Assembly (NCBI GenBank): GCA_963693365.1
Contig: CAVNZM010000001.1
Location: forward strand, 2,170,001-2,234,000
Length of the DNA: 64,000 bases
From: Amoebidium appalachense
Taxonomy: Eukaryota; Ichthyosporea
Reading direction: 5' to 3'
A model generated the notes under the pieces. It was not told the origin of the DNA and did not search any database. It saw nothing but the letters and a program-made list of their open reading frames with translations. Both the position numbers and the translations under genes were made by a program. Below are positions 50,197 through 61,200 of the stretch, piece after piece. The first letter of the stretch is position 1. Every line of letters starts with the position of its first letter.

Positions 50197-51265
50197 GCCC
50201 TGGGAGGGGGGTATCGAGGGGGCAACTAAAAGCTATTCATGTTGTTTTCCTTCTTGGAAACGTTTGCACGGTATGTACTTCGAATTTCAAAAGAATTTCG
50301 AAAATCCTGATAAATGATCATCCCCAGGCCGTCCATGCGCCTGACATAGCACGGAGGGGATATACCGAGCAAACCCCCTCACAGCTGAGACTGGTCTCTC
50401 TGTGCCTCGAGTAAACACCAGCGTAACCCTCTAAACACCGTGTGTGTGTGCACATGTGTGTGTGCGAACATGTGTGGTGTGTCTTCTAAATGCCTGTTTC
50501 TGTGACTCACCGTGACACCAGCCTGTAGGCCTAGCCAATGTATCTTCTAACACATTTGTGCATCACTTTGTTGTTCGATCACTAGAAGCCAATCAACATA
50601 CCACATGCAAGCTAGCCATGTGCTCAGCAGCCAATCACAACGCACCTTTGCACATGTATGCAGACTGATGCAGGGTTACAAATAATCCCACCACGTGGAA
50701 AACCTTATTTTGGATCATATCCAGGACCAGGGTGCTGCTATGTACTACTGATATACATCGATGCTGAGAACCTCTCTGTGTATGATAGCTTATGTGTGTA
50801 TATAATGACAATGGATAAACAGGTGCCTCGTATGGAAGCCTAGCTGCAACCTCTCTCTCCGGGCTGCACGCCCGTCACCGGGAACTAGGCCGAAATGATT
50901 ATCGTCATGAATCAACTACATATAGTGTACCGATCACTGTCCGCGCAGTGGTATTGTGTTTTGGACTCAGCTTGTCATGCATAAAAAACAAAACACACGA
51001 GACCTTCATGAAAACTGGAACAGTCCAACTGAGTGAACAAAACATTTCCTGCTTCTGTTGACTGGCGTACAAACTTGTGGTGTTTTGTTTGTTTTGAAAA
51101 GAAAAAGCCCCCAGGGTGTGGGCCCCATGGGTGACAGCCTCAGGGCCGTGGGCAACAGCACGTGAGTCGATGATCATGTGCAACTTGGGTAGTAGATTCA
51201 ACGGCAAAAACTTAGGAACTTCGTTTCGTGTACACTTCGAGCGCCACCGTGCGCGCACAGGCCAC
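50197..51265. other. Intergenic; solo LINE 3' tail at 50349-50425 (plus orientation)
   Basis: 50349-50425 (GAGGGGATATACCGAGCAAA ... GCCTCGAGTAAACA) matches, in opposite orientation, the 3'-terminal ~75 nt of the LINE copies at 51274 and about 52406. No other LINE sequence is seen beside it. The remaining sequence, including the CTCTCTCCGGGCTGCACG patch near 50853, shows no gene. Confidence 0.55.
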
Positions 51266-51273
51266 GTTGGTCT

Positions 51274-51469
51274 GGGGGTTTACGCTGTTTACTCGAGGCA
51301 AAGAGAACCAGTCTCAGGTATGGGGGGGGGGGGTTTGCTCGGAATATCCCCTCAGCGGTATATCATGATCACGTACATAGATGTCGGGTGGTGACTATAT
51401 ATCAGGGTTTACTTTCTCTACGAGACACCATAAAGACTACAAGGAGAAATCAATTAGTTGGGGTTCCCC

Positions 51470-51508
<39 letters not shown>

Positions 51509-51540
51509 GGGCTCCCCTCGGGACACTCGGTATCAGCTGG

Positions 51541-51595
<55 letters not shown>

Positions 51596-52157
51596 TGTGT
51601 GTGTGTGCGCGTGCGCTATAATTTTGTAGTGATGTGTTTCTCAAGCCAATCAATACATCTAATAAACAGGTCGTAGTTACGCGTGTTTAGTATAAAATCA
51701 AGGATGTTGTAATTTACAGGTAGGCTATCTTTCTGGGTGTCTGTTGTGAATGTGACGTGTGTGTGTTGCGGTATTATGTGGTCTATCAAACTACATTTGG
51801 CGATACATGACCGGTTAAACTGGTGTGTGTGTGTGTTGTTTGGGCATGCAAATGATGCCACCTTATACTTATTAGATCTCCACTGTATAGCACGTGTACA
51901 GTAAAAGCGTGGTAATTGATCAATAATACCATCAGCTAGAGAAAGACCAGTTCTACAGGAAGGTAATATGTATTTAGGTGTTATACACTTGCGAGTGCCA
52001 TATTTGGCAATATGGTTGAGGCGGTCAGTATATATAAAACGAGACATAAGGCTTAGTTTTTCAAGGTGTATGCTTTCATCGGGTCTAGTGTCGTGTGGTA
52101 TCTTTTTCCATTTGTTATATTGCGTGATTATCTTGTGATTGTGTACATGTTTAATAA
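51274..52157 (-). mobile_element. 5'-truncated LINE copy (884 bp) with 8-bp TSD
   Basis: Minus-strand LINE fragment containing the C-terminus of ORF2 and the whole 3' UTR. Exact direct repeats GTTGGTCT flank it at 51266-51273 and 52158-52165, so it is an independent insertion. In element sense the 3' UTR has a (CA)n tract just after the stop codon, a 30-odd-nt A run, then a ~230-nt conserved tail ending CAGCGTAAACCCCC. Confidence 0.8.
51616..52157 (-). pseudogene. C-terminal ORF2 fragment of the truncated LINE
   Basis: Encodes the last ~180 residues of the LINE protein (LIKHVHNHKIITQYNKWKK ... WLEKHITTKL), nearly identical to the end of the larger copy. The apparent upstream extension of the frame to 52239 lies beyond the target duplication and is flanking DNA. 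Confidence 0.8.
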
Positions 52158-52165
52158 GTTGGTCT

Positions 52166-52405
52166 CTTCTGGAATATGATTGGTTCGTCAAACAGCGTTC
52201 GAATACGTGCGCAGGAAACGAGCTGTAGAGCATAATCACTGGGAATTCAATATGTAAAATGAGAGAAAATAAATCAGTTACCTAAAGTTTTTATAAAGAT
52301 TCTACCGAAGTCAAAATTTTGTCAAAGTTTTGAGAGATTTGGCATACATGTGTATTTTGTTTACCAATCAGGTGATGATAACATCCAAAGTGAGCAAGCT
52401 ATTTG
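52166..52405. other. Spacer between two LINE copies
   Basis: About 240 bp of AT-rich unique sequence. No gene. Confidence 0.5.
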
Positions 52406-52600
52406 GGGGGGTTTACGCTGTTTACTCGAGGCAAAGAGAACCAGTCTCAGGTATGGGGGGGGTTTTGCTCGGAATATCCCCTCAGCGGTATATCATGATC
52501 ACGTACATAGATGTCGGGTGGTGACTATATATCAGGGTTTACTTTCTCTACGAGACACCATAAAGACTACAAGGAGAAATCAATTAGTTGGGGTTCCCCG

Positions 52601-52634
<34 letters not shown>

Positions 52635-52702
52635 TTTTTAATTTTTTTAATTTTAATTTTAATTTTTTAAAGGGGCTTCCCTCGGGACACTCGGTATCAG
52701 CT

Positions 52703-52768
<66 letters not shown>

Positions 52769-55110
52769 TGTGTGTGTGTGCGCTATAATTTTGTAGTGAT
52801 GTGTTTCTCAAGCCAATCAATACATCTAATAAACAGGTCGTAGTTACAGGTGTTTAGTATAAAATCAAGGATGTTGTAATTTACAGGTAGGCTATCTTTC
52901 TGGGTGTCTGTTGTGAATGTGACGTGTGTGTGTTGCGGTATTATGTGGTCTATCAAACTACATTTGGCGATACATGACCGGTTAAACTGGTGTGTGTGTG
53001 TGTTGTTTGGGCATGCAAATGATGCCACCTTATACTTATTAGATCTCCACTGTATAGCACGTGTACAGTAAAAGCGTGGTAATTGATCAATAATACCATC
53101 AGCTAGAGAAAGACCAGTTCTACAGGAAGGTAATATGTATTTAGGTGTTATACACTTGCGAGTGCCATATTTGGCAATATGGTTGAGGCGGTCAGTATAT
53201 ATAAAACGAGACATAAGGCTTAGTTTTTCAAGGTGTATGCTTTCATCGGGTCTAGTGTCGTGTGGTATCTTTTTCCATTTGTTATATTGCGTGATTATCT
53301 TGTGATTGTGTACATGTTTAATAAGTAAGTGGCAGTCCAAAGTCACACACACACTATTGCGGGGTTTATTTGTATTTGTGCCCAGGGGAGAAGGGGAGAG
53401 AGAGGGGAGGAAAGAGGGGGGAGGTGAGGAGGGGACAGGTCGGATAGAGAAGAGAGGGTGGGAGGGCAAATACTTCTTTAAGCGGCTTATGTGCTTATTG
53501 AATTTCAGCGCGAGATAGGATACTCTAGCAGCTATTGGGACCAGACCATATATCGAGAGCGTTACAGGCCCAGGTTTACAACAGTTGTTAGATAGAAAGG
53601 AGGCAACTTCTGCTTCAAGGAAATTTGCCAAGGGTTTAAGCGCTCTAGTTCTCTCTTTCTTGATCCAAGCGGCGAGAAGGGGTAAACCATATTCACATGC
53701 CGGGAAGACAAAAGTGCGAATAAATGTAAGTCTAATTGTAGAAGGATGGAGGGGTGTGTCTTTAAAAATATTAGCCGAGAAGAAAGCTAACCGCTTACGA
53801 GCCAACTCTACCCTCTTTTCGACCATATGGGGAAACATAACACCAACAGAATCAACCGGAACACCAAGATATTTGTATTCTGGAACTATAGGTACAGGTT
53901 TAGATGATAATGTAAATGTGTGTAAATTGTTAGCTATATCAGGTACAAGAACACCACATTTGTCTATGTTAAGGATCATAAGGTTTGCCTTGCACCACTC
54001 TGACACTACATCGAACAATCTTTGCAGGCGTCTAGGGGTACGGGCAAGGAGGGACAGATCATCAGCATAGAGAAGTGCAGGCGGAAAGTTATTAATAGGG
54101 TCATCGTTTTCGGCGTAAATCTTGACAGCCAAATCATCTATAAATAGGTTAAACAAAAAGGGGCTAAGCAATGAACCCTGCAAGAGACCTCTAGTACGAG
54201 CAAAACCATATGAAAGATGCCCATTAACCACAGCTCTACCATAGGTTTGAGACAAGAGTGCTTCTAACAGAACACCAATGCAGTGTGGTACACCCCGTGC
54301 AGCAAGCTTTTCCCATAGGAGACCAGGGGAGACAGAATCGTAAGCAGTTTTCCAATCAATAAAGCCAACATATTGTGCACCAACTTGCATAGAATCGTGC
54401 AGTGCCATTATTTGAACATAACATGAATTGTTTTTACGAAAAGCGGATTGGCATGGGTGTATGTGAAGAATAGATTGAAACCTAGGGTGGTGTGCAAATA
54501 ACCTAAGTAAGCAAGCTTCAAAGAATCTACGAACAACCTGGGTTAGTGTAATGGGGCGAAAGGATGATATGGGGCCCTCAGAGTCCTTCTTAACTATGGG
54601 GATCACTAAGGTATCTAACCAAGATGACGGGACATGTCCACATTTAACACACCAAGAAAAGAGAGAGCTTAACATGATAGTAAGATCAGGTTTAATAGCA
54701 CGATCACTTTCCTTTTGTGGGTAGGAGGGAACAAGGATTTTAAGAAACCCAGCAGGGAGTCCATCAGGTCCACAAGACTTACTAGAGCTATAACTAGATA
54801 TCACAGACCATATGGCATCGGGGCTGAAAAAGGGGAGGATCGATTCTATGGGGATAGATGGGTCTACAGGCCACACAATAGGTTTCTGAGCGGGGGTCCT
54901 ATCTTTAAACAGTTCCGAGAAATACTTATCAGAGTCTATGAGGGGGTCTCCAGTGGTATCACCAATAATACGAGCAGGGGGGCCAAATCGATTCATACTA
55001 GCAAGCCGGCGCAAGCTTTCCTTTTGAGACAGGGGTTCACCTAGTCTAGCGGGAGTGGTGTTTGGTAACAAGAGAGCATCGGGATATTCCTTCCTTGTCG
55101 TCCAATTATC
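52406..55110 (-). mobile_element. 5'-truncated LINE (second family), about 2.7 kb
   Basis: The 3' end (left edge) is the same GGGGTTTACGCTG sequence as the 51274 copy. The 3' UTR again has a (CA)n tract next to the stop, and an A run diversified to AATTAAAA. The coding part starts within the region between endonuclease and RT; endonuclease is missing. The 5' edge is placed near 55100 because similarity to the 39-42 kb LINE protein ends there and the transporter promoter begins. No target duplication was found for this copy. Confidence 0.8.
52783..55110 (-). CDS. LINE ORF2 fragment: reverse transcriptase and C-terminus
   Basis: Open frame of about 775 codons belonging to the LINE, stop TAG at 52783-52785. 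RT blocks: SCGPDGLPAGFLK, ISSFRPITLTQVVRRF, FIDWKTAYDS, LLQGSLLSPFLFN and the catalytic LLYADD at about 388. The endonuclease domain is absent, so it is partial. The frame stays open to 55239, but the codons beyond about 55110 run through the neighbouring promoter and no ATG starts it. Confidence 0.82.
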   Translation of the reverse strand, partial: DNWTTRKEYPDALLLPNTTPARLGEPLSQKESLRRLASMNRFGPPARIIGDTTGDPLIDSDKYFSELFKDRTPAQKPIVWPVDPSIPIESILPFFSPDAIWSVISSYSSSKSCGPDGLPAGFLKILVPSYPQKESDRAIKPDLTIMLSSLFSWCVKCGHVPSSWLDTLVIPIVKKDSEGPISSFRPITLTQVVRRFFEACLLRLFAHHPRFQSILHIHPCQSAFRKNNSCYVQIMALHDSMQVGAQYVGFIDWKTAYDSVSPGLLWEKLAARGVPHCIGVLLEALLSQTYGRAVVNGHLSYGFARTRGLLQGSLLSPFLFNLFIDDLAVKIYAENDDPINNFPPALLYADDLSLLARTPRRLQRLFDVVSEWCKANLMILNIDKCGVLVPDIANNLHTFTLSSKPVPIVPEYKYLGVPVDSVGVMFPHMVEKRVELARKRLAFFSANIFKDTPLHPSTIRLTFIRTFVFPACEYGLPLLAAWIKKERTRALKPLANFLEAEVASFLSNNCCKPGPVTLSIYGLVPIAARVSYLALKFNKHISRLKKYLPSHPLFSIRPVPSSPPPSFLPSLSPSPLGTNTNKPRNSVCVTLDCHLLIKHVHNHKIITQYNKWKKIPHDTRPDESIHLEKLSLMSRFIYTDRLNHIAKYGTRKCITPKYILPSCRTGLSLADGIIDQLPRFYCTRAIQWRSNKYKVASFACPNNTHTHQFNRSCIAKCSLIDHIIPQHTHVTFTTDTQKDSLPVNYNILDFILNTCNYDLFIRCIDWLEKHITTKL

Positions 55111-55134
55111 GCGCTGCATCCGACAGCTCGGCTC

Positions 55135-55190
55135 TATATAAACCGCAAATCTTTCGATGGGCAATTCAGAAGTTTCGTGTTTTGCACGTG
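55135..55190 (+). promoter_or_regulatory. TATA box and CACGTG motif upstream of the phosphate transporter
   Basis: TATATAAA at 55135-55142 lies about 120 bp before the transporter ATG, and CACGTG at 55185-55190 lies in the probable leader. CACGTG is the core of the yeast Pho4 site that drives PHO84 under phosphate starvation. Whether this organism has such a factor is unknown, and a 6-bp palindrome proves little. Confidence 0.4.
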
Positions 55191-55263
55191 GTGTGTGCAA
55201 ACAGACAATAACTATATCGCACGGCACACACCTCCACACAGACTCTCTCGTTCCCTAGCCGCC

Positions 55264-57622
55264 ATGTCTGTAACGGTGAACAACGCCAGCCTGCCCGCTG
55301 GCGCAGGCAAGGGCGACAAGAAGGATTACTATGATGTATCAGGAGACGACTCCACCCTTGCGGCCCTTGCCGTGGCCGGGGAGGCGCAGGAGACGGGGGA
55401 TTACAACGACGGCCTCTTCAACAGGAAAATGCTGGCGCAGATCATCATTGTCGGCACCGGATTCCTTGCTGATGCGTAAGTGCCTCCCCTCTTGTTGCTG
55501 CACTGTACGCACTTTTTGACACTTTTCGCAGTAGGAATATGAAGAATGGTGTTGCTACACTGCTCTTTTCGCACTAGGAATACGAAGAATGATCGGTGGA
55601 GAAATTGAAGCGGAGACTGCGCTGCTGCGCTGCATTTTAAATGCACATGTTTTTGCACAAACATATGTTTTTGTTTGATGGGTGGTAATACATCAGCTTC
55701 CTTTGCTGCCATGCCGTCTCCGTTCGCACTCATAATGAACATGCACTCATGCCCCAATCCCTCACCCTCCAGCTACGACCTGTTTGTGATCAACAACGTG
55801 CTCAACATCATGGGGGTACTCTACAAGCAAACATCCGCAGACAAGTCCGCTGTCGCATCCACTGCCCTTTGGGGTGCCGTGTGCGGGCAGCTTTTCTTCG
55901 GCAGCTTTGCCGACTACTTTGGCCGCAAAATGATCTTCATCACCACCCTCGTGCTCATTATTGTCGGGGGCATTGGCTCTGCCTGTTGCTTCCAGAGCAG
56001 TGTGTTCTCCATCTACCACCAGCTTGCACTATGGCGATTCATTTTGGGTGTTGGTGTTGGTGGGGAGTATCCTCTTGCTGCCACCATTGCTGCCGAGGCA
56101 TCTGGTCCCAGAATCCGTGGCAAGGTCATGTCTGCAGTCTTCGCCATGCAGGTACGTGCACGGTTAACACAATCATGCCCGTACCCCGTGCAGTTCATTA
56201 CGGCATCAGGTGCGCAAACACACGCTTACCCATTGAGTTCTGAAGTCTAACCAAACCCACATTTGGTACGTGTGTGCTTCCTTGGCTCTTTTCCGTTCTA
56301 GTCTTGCAACCTTTTAATCTGCCCCGTTGATTTTTATACAGTTTAGTTCACCAGCAACCTAAAGTGTTCTATTGTGCAGCGTTCGTTTTGTCGTGCATAT
56401 TTGATAAGTAGTCAAATCGAATGACAAAGCCTAACCTTCTCCCTCCCACACAGGGTTTCGGTCAGCTGCTTGCCACGGGCCTTGTCAACATTCTTCTTGC
56501 CGTCGGCTGCAGCTACGAGTTCACGTGGCGGTTCTGCCTTGCCTTTGGGGCCGTCCCCCCCCTGGCCATCTTCTGGTTCCGAGCCAAGATGCACGAGACG
56601 CACGACTTCAAGGAGGCCAAGAAGCAGCGCGTGAGCCACATGGGCAACCTGAGGGCGGCCGTCAAGGTCTGGTGGAAGTCCATGCTCGGCACGGCCTCCG
56701 CCTGGTTCCTGCTCGACATTGCCTTTTATGGCAACGGCCTGTTCAGCACCCACATCACCGCGTAAGTTGGCCCTCGGAGCTCCTCAGGCTGAGACTGATC
56801 TCTATGACAAGATTCTTAACACAACATGCACCACTGCTTTTTCTTGCTCACCCCTTTCAAATTCAACCCTATTCCGCACCTCTGCTCGTCCATTTGTTCG
56901 CACACATGCAAAGCCCATGGCATACACCCGCAGGCATGGGCAATACAGATGCAAGCACACACTCAATAAATCCATGATGCTCTACTGTACCCCACATCAC
57001 TTACATGGATCCCCCAGTTCCCACACTTACTAACCCCCTTTTCTCCCTCTCCAGTGCCATGGGCCTGGGCTCGTCTGTGCAGGACAAGGCGCTCAACTCC
57101 CTGTACGTGGTGCTGATGGCCATCCCGGGCTACTGGGTGACCGTGGCCCTTCTGGACAAGCTGGGCCGCTGGAACATCCAGATGATGGGCTTTGTCGTGC
57201 TGACGGTCCTGTACGTCATCCTGGCCGCCGCCTTCGACCCCCTCCAGAAAGTGCCGGCGCTGTTCATCATTCTCTACGGCCTGACGTACTTCTTCAGCAA
57301 CTTCGGGCCCAACTCGACCACATATGTCATCCCCGGGGAGTACTTCCCCACGCAGGTCAAGTCCACCTGCCACGGCTTTGCCGCAGCCTCGGGCAAGGTC
57401 GGTGCCGGCATTGCCGGCTATGCCTTCCCCCCCCTCCTAGCGGCCACCAACGTGAAGGTGGTGCCCTATGTGTGTGCCGGGGTGATGGCCCTTGGGGTCG
57501 TGAGCAACATCTGGGTGCCTAACTACAAGTCGGAGGACCTGGAGGGAATTAAGGCCGAGCAGCTGGCTGTGTTTGAGAGGAATCTGGCCAAGCAGGAGGA
57601 TAGGGAGAAAAACAGGCAATAG
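55264..57622 (+). CDS. Inorganic phosphate:H+ symporter (PHO84/PHT1 family), 4 exons
   Basis: Exons 55264-55475, 55773-56151, 56454-56761 and 57055-57622, all GT-AG and in frame, give 1467 nt (488 residues), a usual length for the family. Major-facilitator fold: GFLADAYDLFVINNV at the exon 1/2 junction is the typical PHT1 first-helix motif; FGRKM follows helix 2; GVGVGGEYPLAATIAAE is the family signature (plant PHT1 has GGDYP). The second half has YGLTYFFSNFGPNSTTYVIP and FPTQVKSTCHGFAAASGK, conserved in PHO84. It would import phosphate with protons across the plasma membrane. A charged C-terminal tail ends the chain. The start is the first ATG after the TATA-like element, in a GCCATG context. 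A truncated LINE ends about 150 bp upstream, so it may have altered regulation. Confidence 0.96.
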
Positions 57623-58090
57623 GTGCCACAGTGCAATAAGCAATAATGTAGCTTTGAGGGCGATTCGATTGTTGCTCCACTAGAATATGACAGGAATGTG
57701 TGATAGGTTTGCCGTTGTCGAGCTTGGATCATGTAACTGATTTATGGCTGGTTTTTAAATTGTTGATTGTATCACGAATGGTGTGGGCCATGGTAACAAC
57801 ATGGTGTCAGAACGCGTTTTGTACAGAGATAAAATCACCCTCAATTCATTATCGAGATTTCCAAATTTGAGTCGTATATGATGCTCTTCTAATTGTTAGC
57901 AAATTAAGGCTCCTTTGATGAACTTTTTCGTAGTTTTTGTGGGTGTCGCACACCTGCATGATTTATTATACCTTCATTTGTGTGGTTCGATAATAAATCT
58001 TGGCTCTTTGGAGACCAAACTTTGAATCTACAGACACACCAAATTACTTGTTATAAAACTCTGCTCTTCTTCTGCTCCCCCTCTTCATCC
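57623..58090. other. 3' flank of the transporter gene, no gene
   Basis: Likely 3' UTR and AT-rich unique sequence; AATAAA-like words occur (for example AATAAATC at about 57991). Confidence 0.5.
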
Positions 58091-58375
58091 CCCCTTCCCC
58101 CCCCCCCCCCTCCCCCCCCCCCCCTCCCCCCCCAACCACCACACCCCCCAAACCACCCTCTTACCCACCCATGCCTCTTCCCCCGGGGATTCATCGGCGC
58201 CTGCGCTGTTCCCTCTCCGCTGTGATGGTGTGATGCATGTAGGCGGTCTTGTTAGTGTGTTTGTTTCAGGGAGGTGTGAGGAAACACAGAATGGGCTGTT
58301 TTGCAAACCCCCCCAACCCCCCCCTCCCCCCCACCTCCCCCCCCACCTCCTCCCCCCATCCGCCCAACACACGCA
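58091..58375. repeat. C-rich tracts
   Basis: C runs with T or A interruptions at 58091-58136 and 58307-58365, separated by unique sequence. Confidence 0.85.
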
Positions 58376-58550
58376 CACACACGGCACACACACAAAAAGA
58401 AAAAGGAAAAAAGAAGGGAAAAAAACACACACACAGAATCTGATGGCCACACGTACATATACAGTAGCTACAACCATACACACACAACCCCACGGCCAGC
58501 TGTACTTTGTTCGACCAGCCATTCATATTCCGCGTGCAGGTGCACACACA

Positions 58551-58778
58551 AGAGAACAAACACATACATCTAGCATATTGGGTACACAAGAGAACAAACA
58601 CATACATCTAGCATATTGGGTACACAAGAGAACAAACACATACATCTAGCATATTGGGTACACAAGAGAACAAACACATACATCTAGCATATTGGGTACA
58701 CAAGAGAACAAACACATACATCTAGCATGGTGGGTACACAAGAGAACAAACACATACATCTAGCATGGTGGGTACACA
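58551..58778. repeat. 38-bp minisatellite, 6 copies
   Basis: Unit starts AGAGAACAAACACATACATC and ends with TAGCATATTGGGTACACA. Copies begin at 58551, 58589, 58627, 58665, 58703 and 58741. The last two have CATGGTGGG in place of CATATTGGG. Copies are otherwise identical, implying recent expansion. Confidence 0.92.
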
Positions 58779-59062
58779 CCAGCGCTTAAACACATATGCA
58801 CATCGTACATATGTGTGTGTGAATGAGTGTGTGTGGGTGTGTAAGCTTGTGCGCGTGTGCGCGTGCGCCCACACGTGTGCGCGTGTTCGTGTGTGCAAAA
58901 GGCTTTACACATACAGTTCTAGAAAACAAAACAGCCTCATGATGTGACTTGCCCTTGGAAAATCCAGGCGGCACATACTCATTCTACAAGCAATCCGGAC
59001 ACATGTGCACGTACATGCACGCACAAAGTTAACATGGCGCGCGCACACGCACACACATGTCA

Positions 59063-59065
<3 letters not shown>

Positions 59066-59125
<60 letters not shown>

Positions 59126-59149
59126 GCACGCACACACGCACGCACACAC

Positions 59150-59200
<51 letters not shown>

Positions 59201-59310
59201 CGTATAAACACACACACACGTGCACACACATGCAGGGACATGTGCGCACACACGCACACACACATACCTGCACACAGACACACAACACATGCACACACAC
59301 ACACACCGCC
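59066..59310. repeat. (CA)n with GCAC interruptions
   Basis: Two long CA blocks at 59067-59122 and 59155-59198 and degenerate CA to 59307. Confidence 0.9.
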
Positions 59311-59384
59311 GCACATACACGCCCATACTATTACCCGTGTTACACAGCGTGTGATCGCACACAAAAATTTGCATGGTGTCATTC

Positions 59385-59915
59385 ACAAATGCTTGCAATT
59401 CTCAGAAAAACAATCTGAGCTTCTTATGCCGCAAATTATGGGAGCATAGAGATCCTAGCTGGATGGGCAGCCCTGCATATGTACAAATAGAAATTTTCAA
59501 CAGTGCAACCTTCCCCGGCCTCCCCCCTTCCCCCCCCCCCCCTCCCCTTCTCCCCCCCCCTCCCCCCCCCCCCCCCCCCCCCAAAAAGGCACCCCCCTCT
59601 CCCCTCCCTCCCCCCTCACACACACCATCAGCACCACAAATGCTTACAGTAGTAGTTAAAATTCAAAATTCTCAGAAAAATAATCTGAGCTTCTTTCCTA
59701 ATGCCGCAAATTATGGGAGCATAGAGATTCTAACTAGATGGGCAGCCCTGCATATGTACAAACAAGAAAGTTTTCAACCATGCAACCTTCCCCGGCCTCC
59801 CCTCCCTCTCTCCCCCCCCCCCCCCCCCCCCTTCTCCCCCCCCCCCCCCCCCCCCCCCAAAAAAAGGCATCCCCCCTCTCCCCCCCCCTCTCCCCCCACA
59901 CACACCATCAGCACT
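59385..59915. repeat. Direct duplication of a ~270-bp segment ending in poly-C
   Basis: 59385-59640 and 59664-59915 share, in order, TTCTCAGAAAAAYAATCTGA, GCCGCAAATTATGGGAGCAT, GGGCAGCCCTGCATATGTAC, TGCAACCTTCCCCGGCCTCC, a C block, AAAAAGGCA and CACACACCATCAGCAC. The unique parts are nearly identical while the C blocks differ in length. Confidence 0.85.
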
Positions 59916-60199
59916 ACCACCACCCACCCACCCACCCACCCACCCAGACACACACCGTCACCATCACCACCACTGCAGCCACCACCACAACCACAAGGCG
60001 GATCAACGGTTTGGTGGCAGGCCGGCCTGTTATACCATCGGCAAATATTGACAAGTGTGATAAACACATTCTATCATCCTTTTGCCATGGGGCCTTGCCA
60101 TTTTGCTGTGCAATATACTCTCCCTCTCCCCCTCCCCCACCCCACCCCCCTCCCGCACCCGCCAAATCCGCCCATCTTCCCGCTTTTCCCATGACCATC

Positions 60200-60207
60200 C
60201 CCCTTTT

Positions 60208-60239
<32 letters not shown>

Positions 60240-60910
60240 CTTCCCACTCCGACTTCTGGGTCTTCACTGCATCGTAGCATGAATGTGTAGTTTAGGCTCG
60301 GCAAGAGGTGGTACATTACTGGTTAGAAGTAATGTGTTGGTTGTGTGCTTTGAGACCTGGGATGCTCACGAGGCAAAGGGCAGGGGGGGATCTGAAGTTG
60401 GGCAGGGGAGGGATAGTGGGTGCGTATCATAGCGTTACCGGGGGGAGGGGGGGAGGGGAGGGGGGGAGGGGGAGGGGGGGGAGGGGAGGGGGGAGGGGGG
60501 GGGGGGGGGGGGGGGGAGGGGGGGGGTTGGGAGGGGGCGGTGGGGGGGGGGGGGGGGGGAAGGTCACGAAGTTCAACCGGGTACAGGGAAGGCAACAGTT
60601 GGAGAGAGTGGGGGGAAGGGGTTCTGAAGTGTTCAGAGGAGAGAACAGTGAGTCGGGGGTGGGGTGTGGGGGCGGCCGGGGGAGGGGGGAGGGGGGGGGG
60701 GGGGGAGGGAGGGGCAAGAGGGGTAAAGCAGGTTAACGTTGGGACAATAAACTGAGGTAATGGGGTAGGAGGGGGCGGGGGGGGGGGGGGGGGGGGGAGT
60801 GGGGGGAGGGAGGGAAGGGGTAACCGGTAAAGGAAGGGTTGGAGGGGGGCGAGGAGGTGGCAAAAGCCCAACCAACGGAAAAGGGGGTGCAGGGGGAGGG
60901 GGGGGCTGGG
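60200..60910. repeat. Poly-C then G-rich region
   Basis: C run 60212-60238; G-rich with A interruptions 60440-60560, 60655-60720 and 60770-60812. No gene. Confidence 0.88.
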
Positions 60911-61069
60911 TGGTGGAGTCAAATCAAGATTGTGCTAATAAGTAGGGGGTAGCTATTGTAGATGTAAGATAGCCTCCTAGGACGGTTTCACGTAAAAATG
61001 TATCATGCCTACTGTACACATGGCATGGCACACTCGCATATACAACACACAAGCGCGCCGCCCGTGCGC

Positions 61070-61144
<75 letters not shown>

Positions 61145-61200
61145 ACACGACACACACACACACAGACAGACACACACACACGCACACGCGCACACGCACA
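61070..61200. repeat. (CA)n tract
   Basis: Pure CA 61071-61136, then CA with ACGA, CAGA and GCGC variants. Confidence 0.9.

Noticed and set aside
52166-52239. N-terminal extension of the truncated LINE frame (52166-52239)
   Set aside because: It lies beyond the target-site duplication and differs from the longer LINE copy; it is flanking DNA that happens to be open.
51274-53326. Simple tandem duplication of ~0.9 kb
   Set aside because: The left copy has its own 8-bp target duplication and the similarity stops exactly at LINE boundaries, so two insertions explain it better.
58551-58778. Regular repeats considered as a CRISPR array
   Set aside because: The units are contiguous 38-bp copies without spacers, in a eukaryotic genome; it is a minisatellite.
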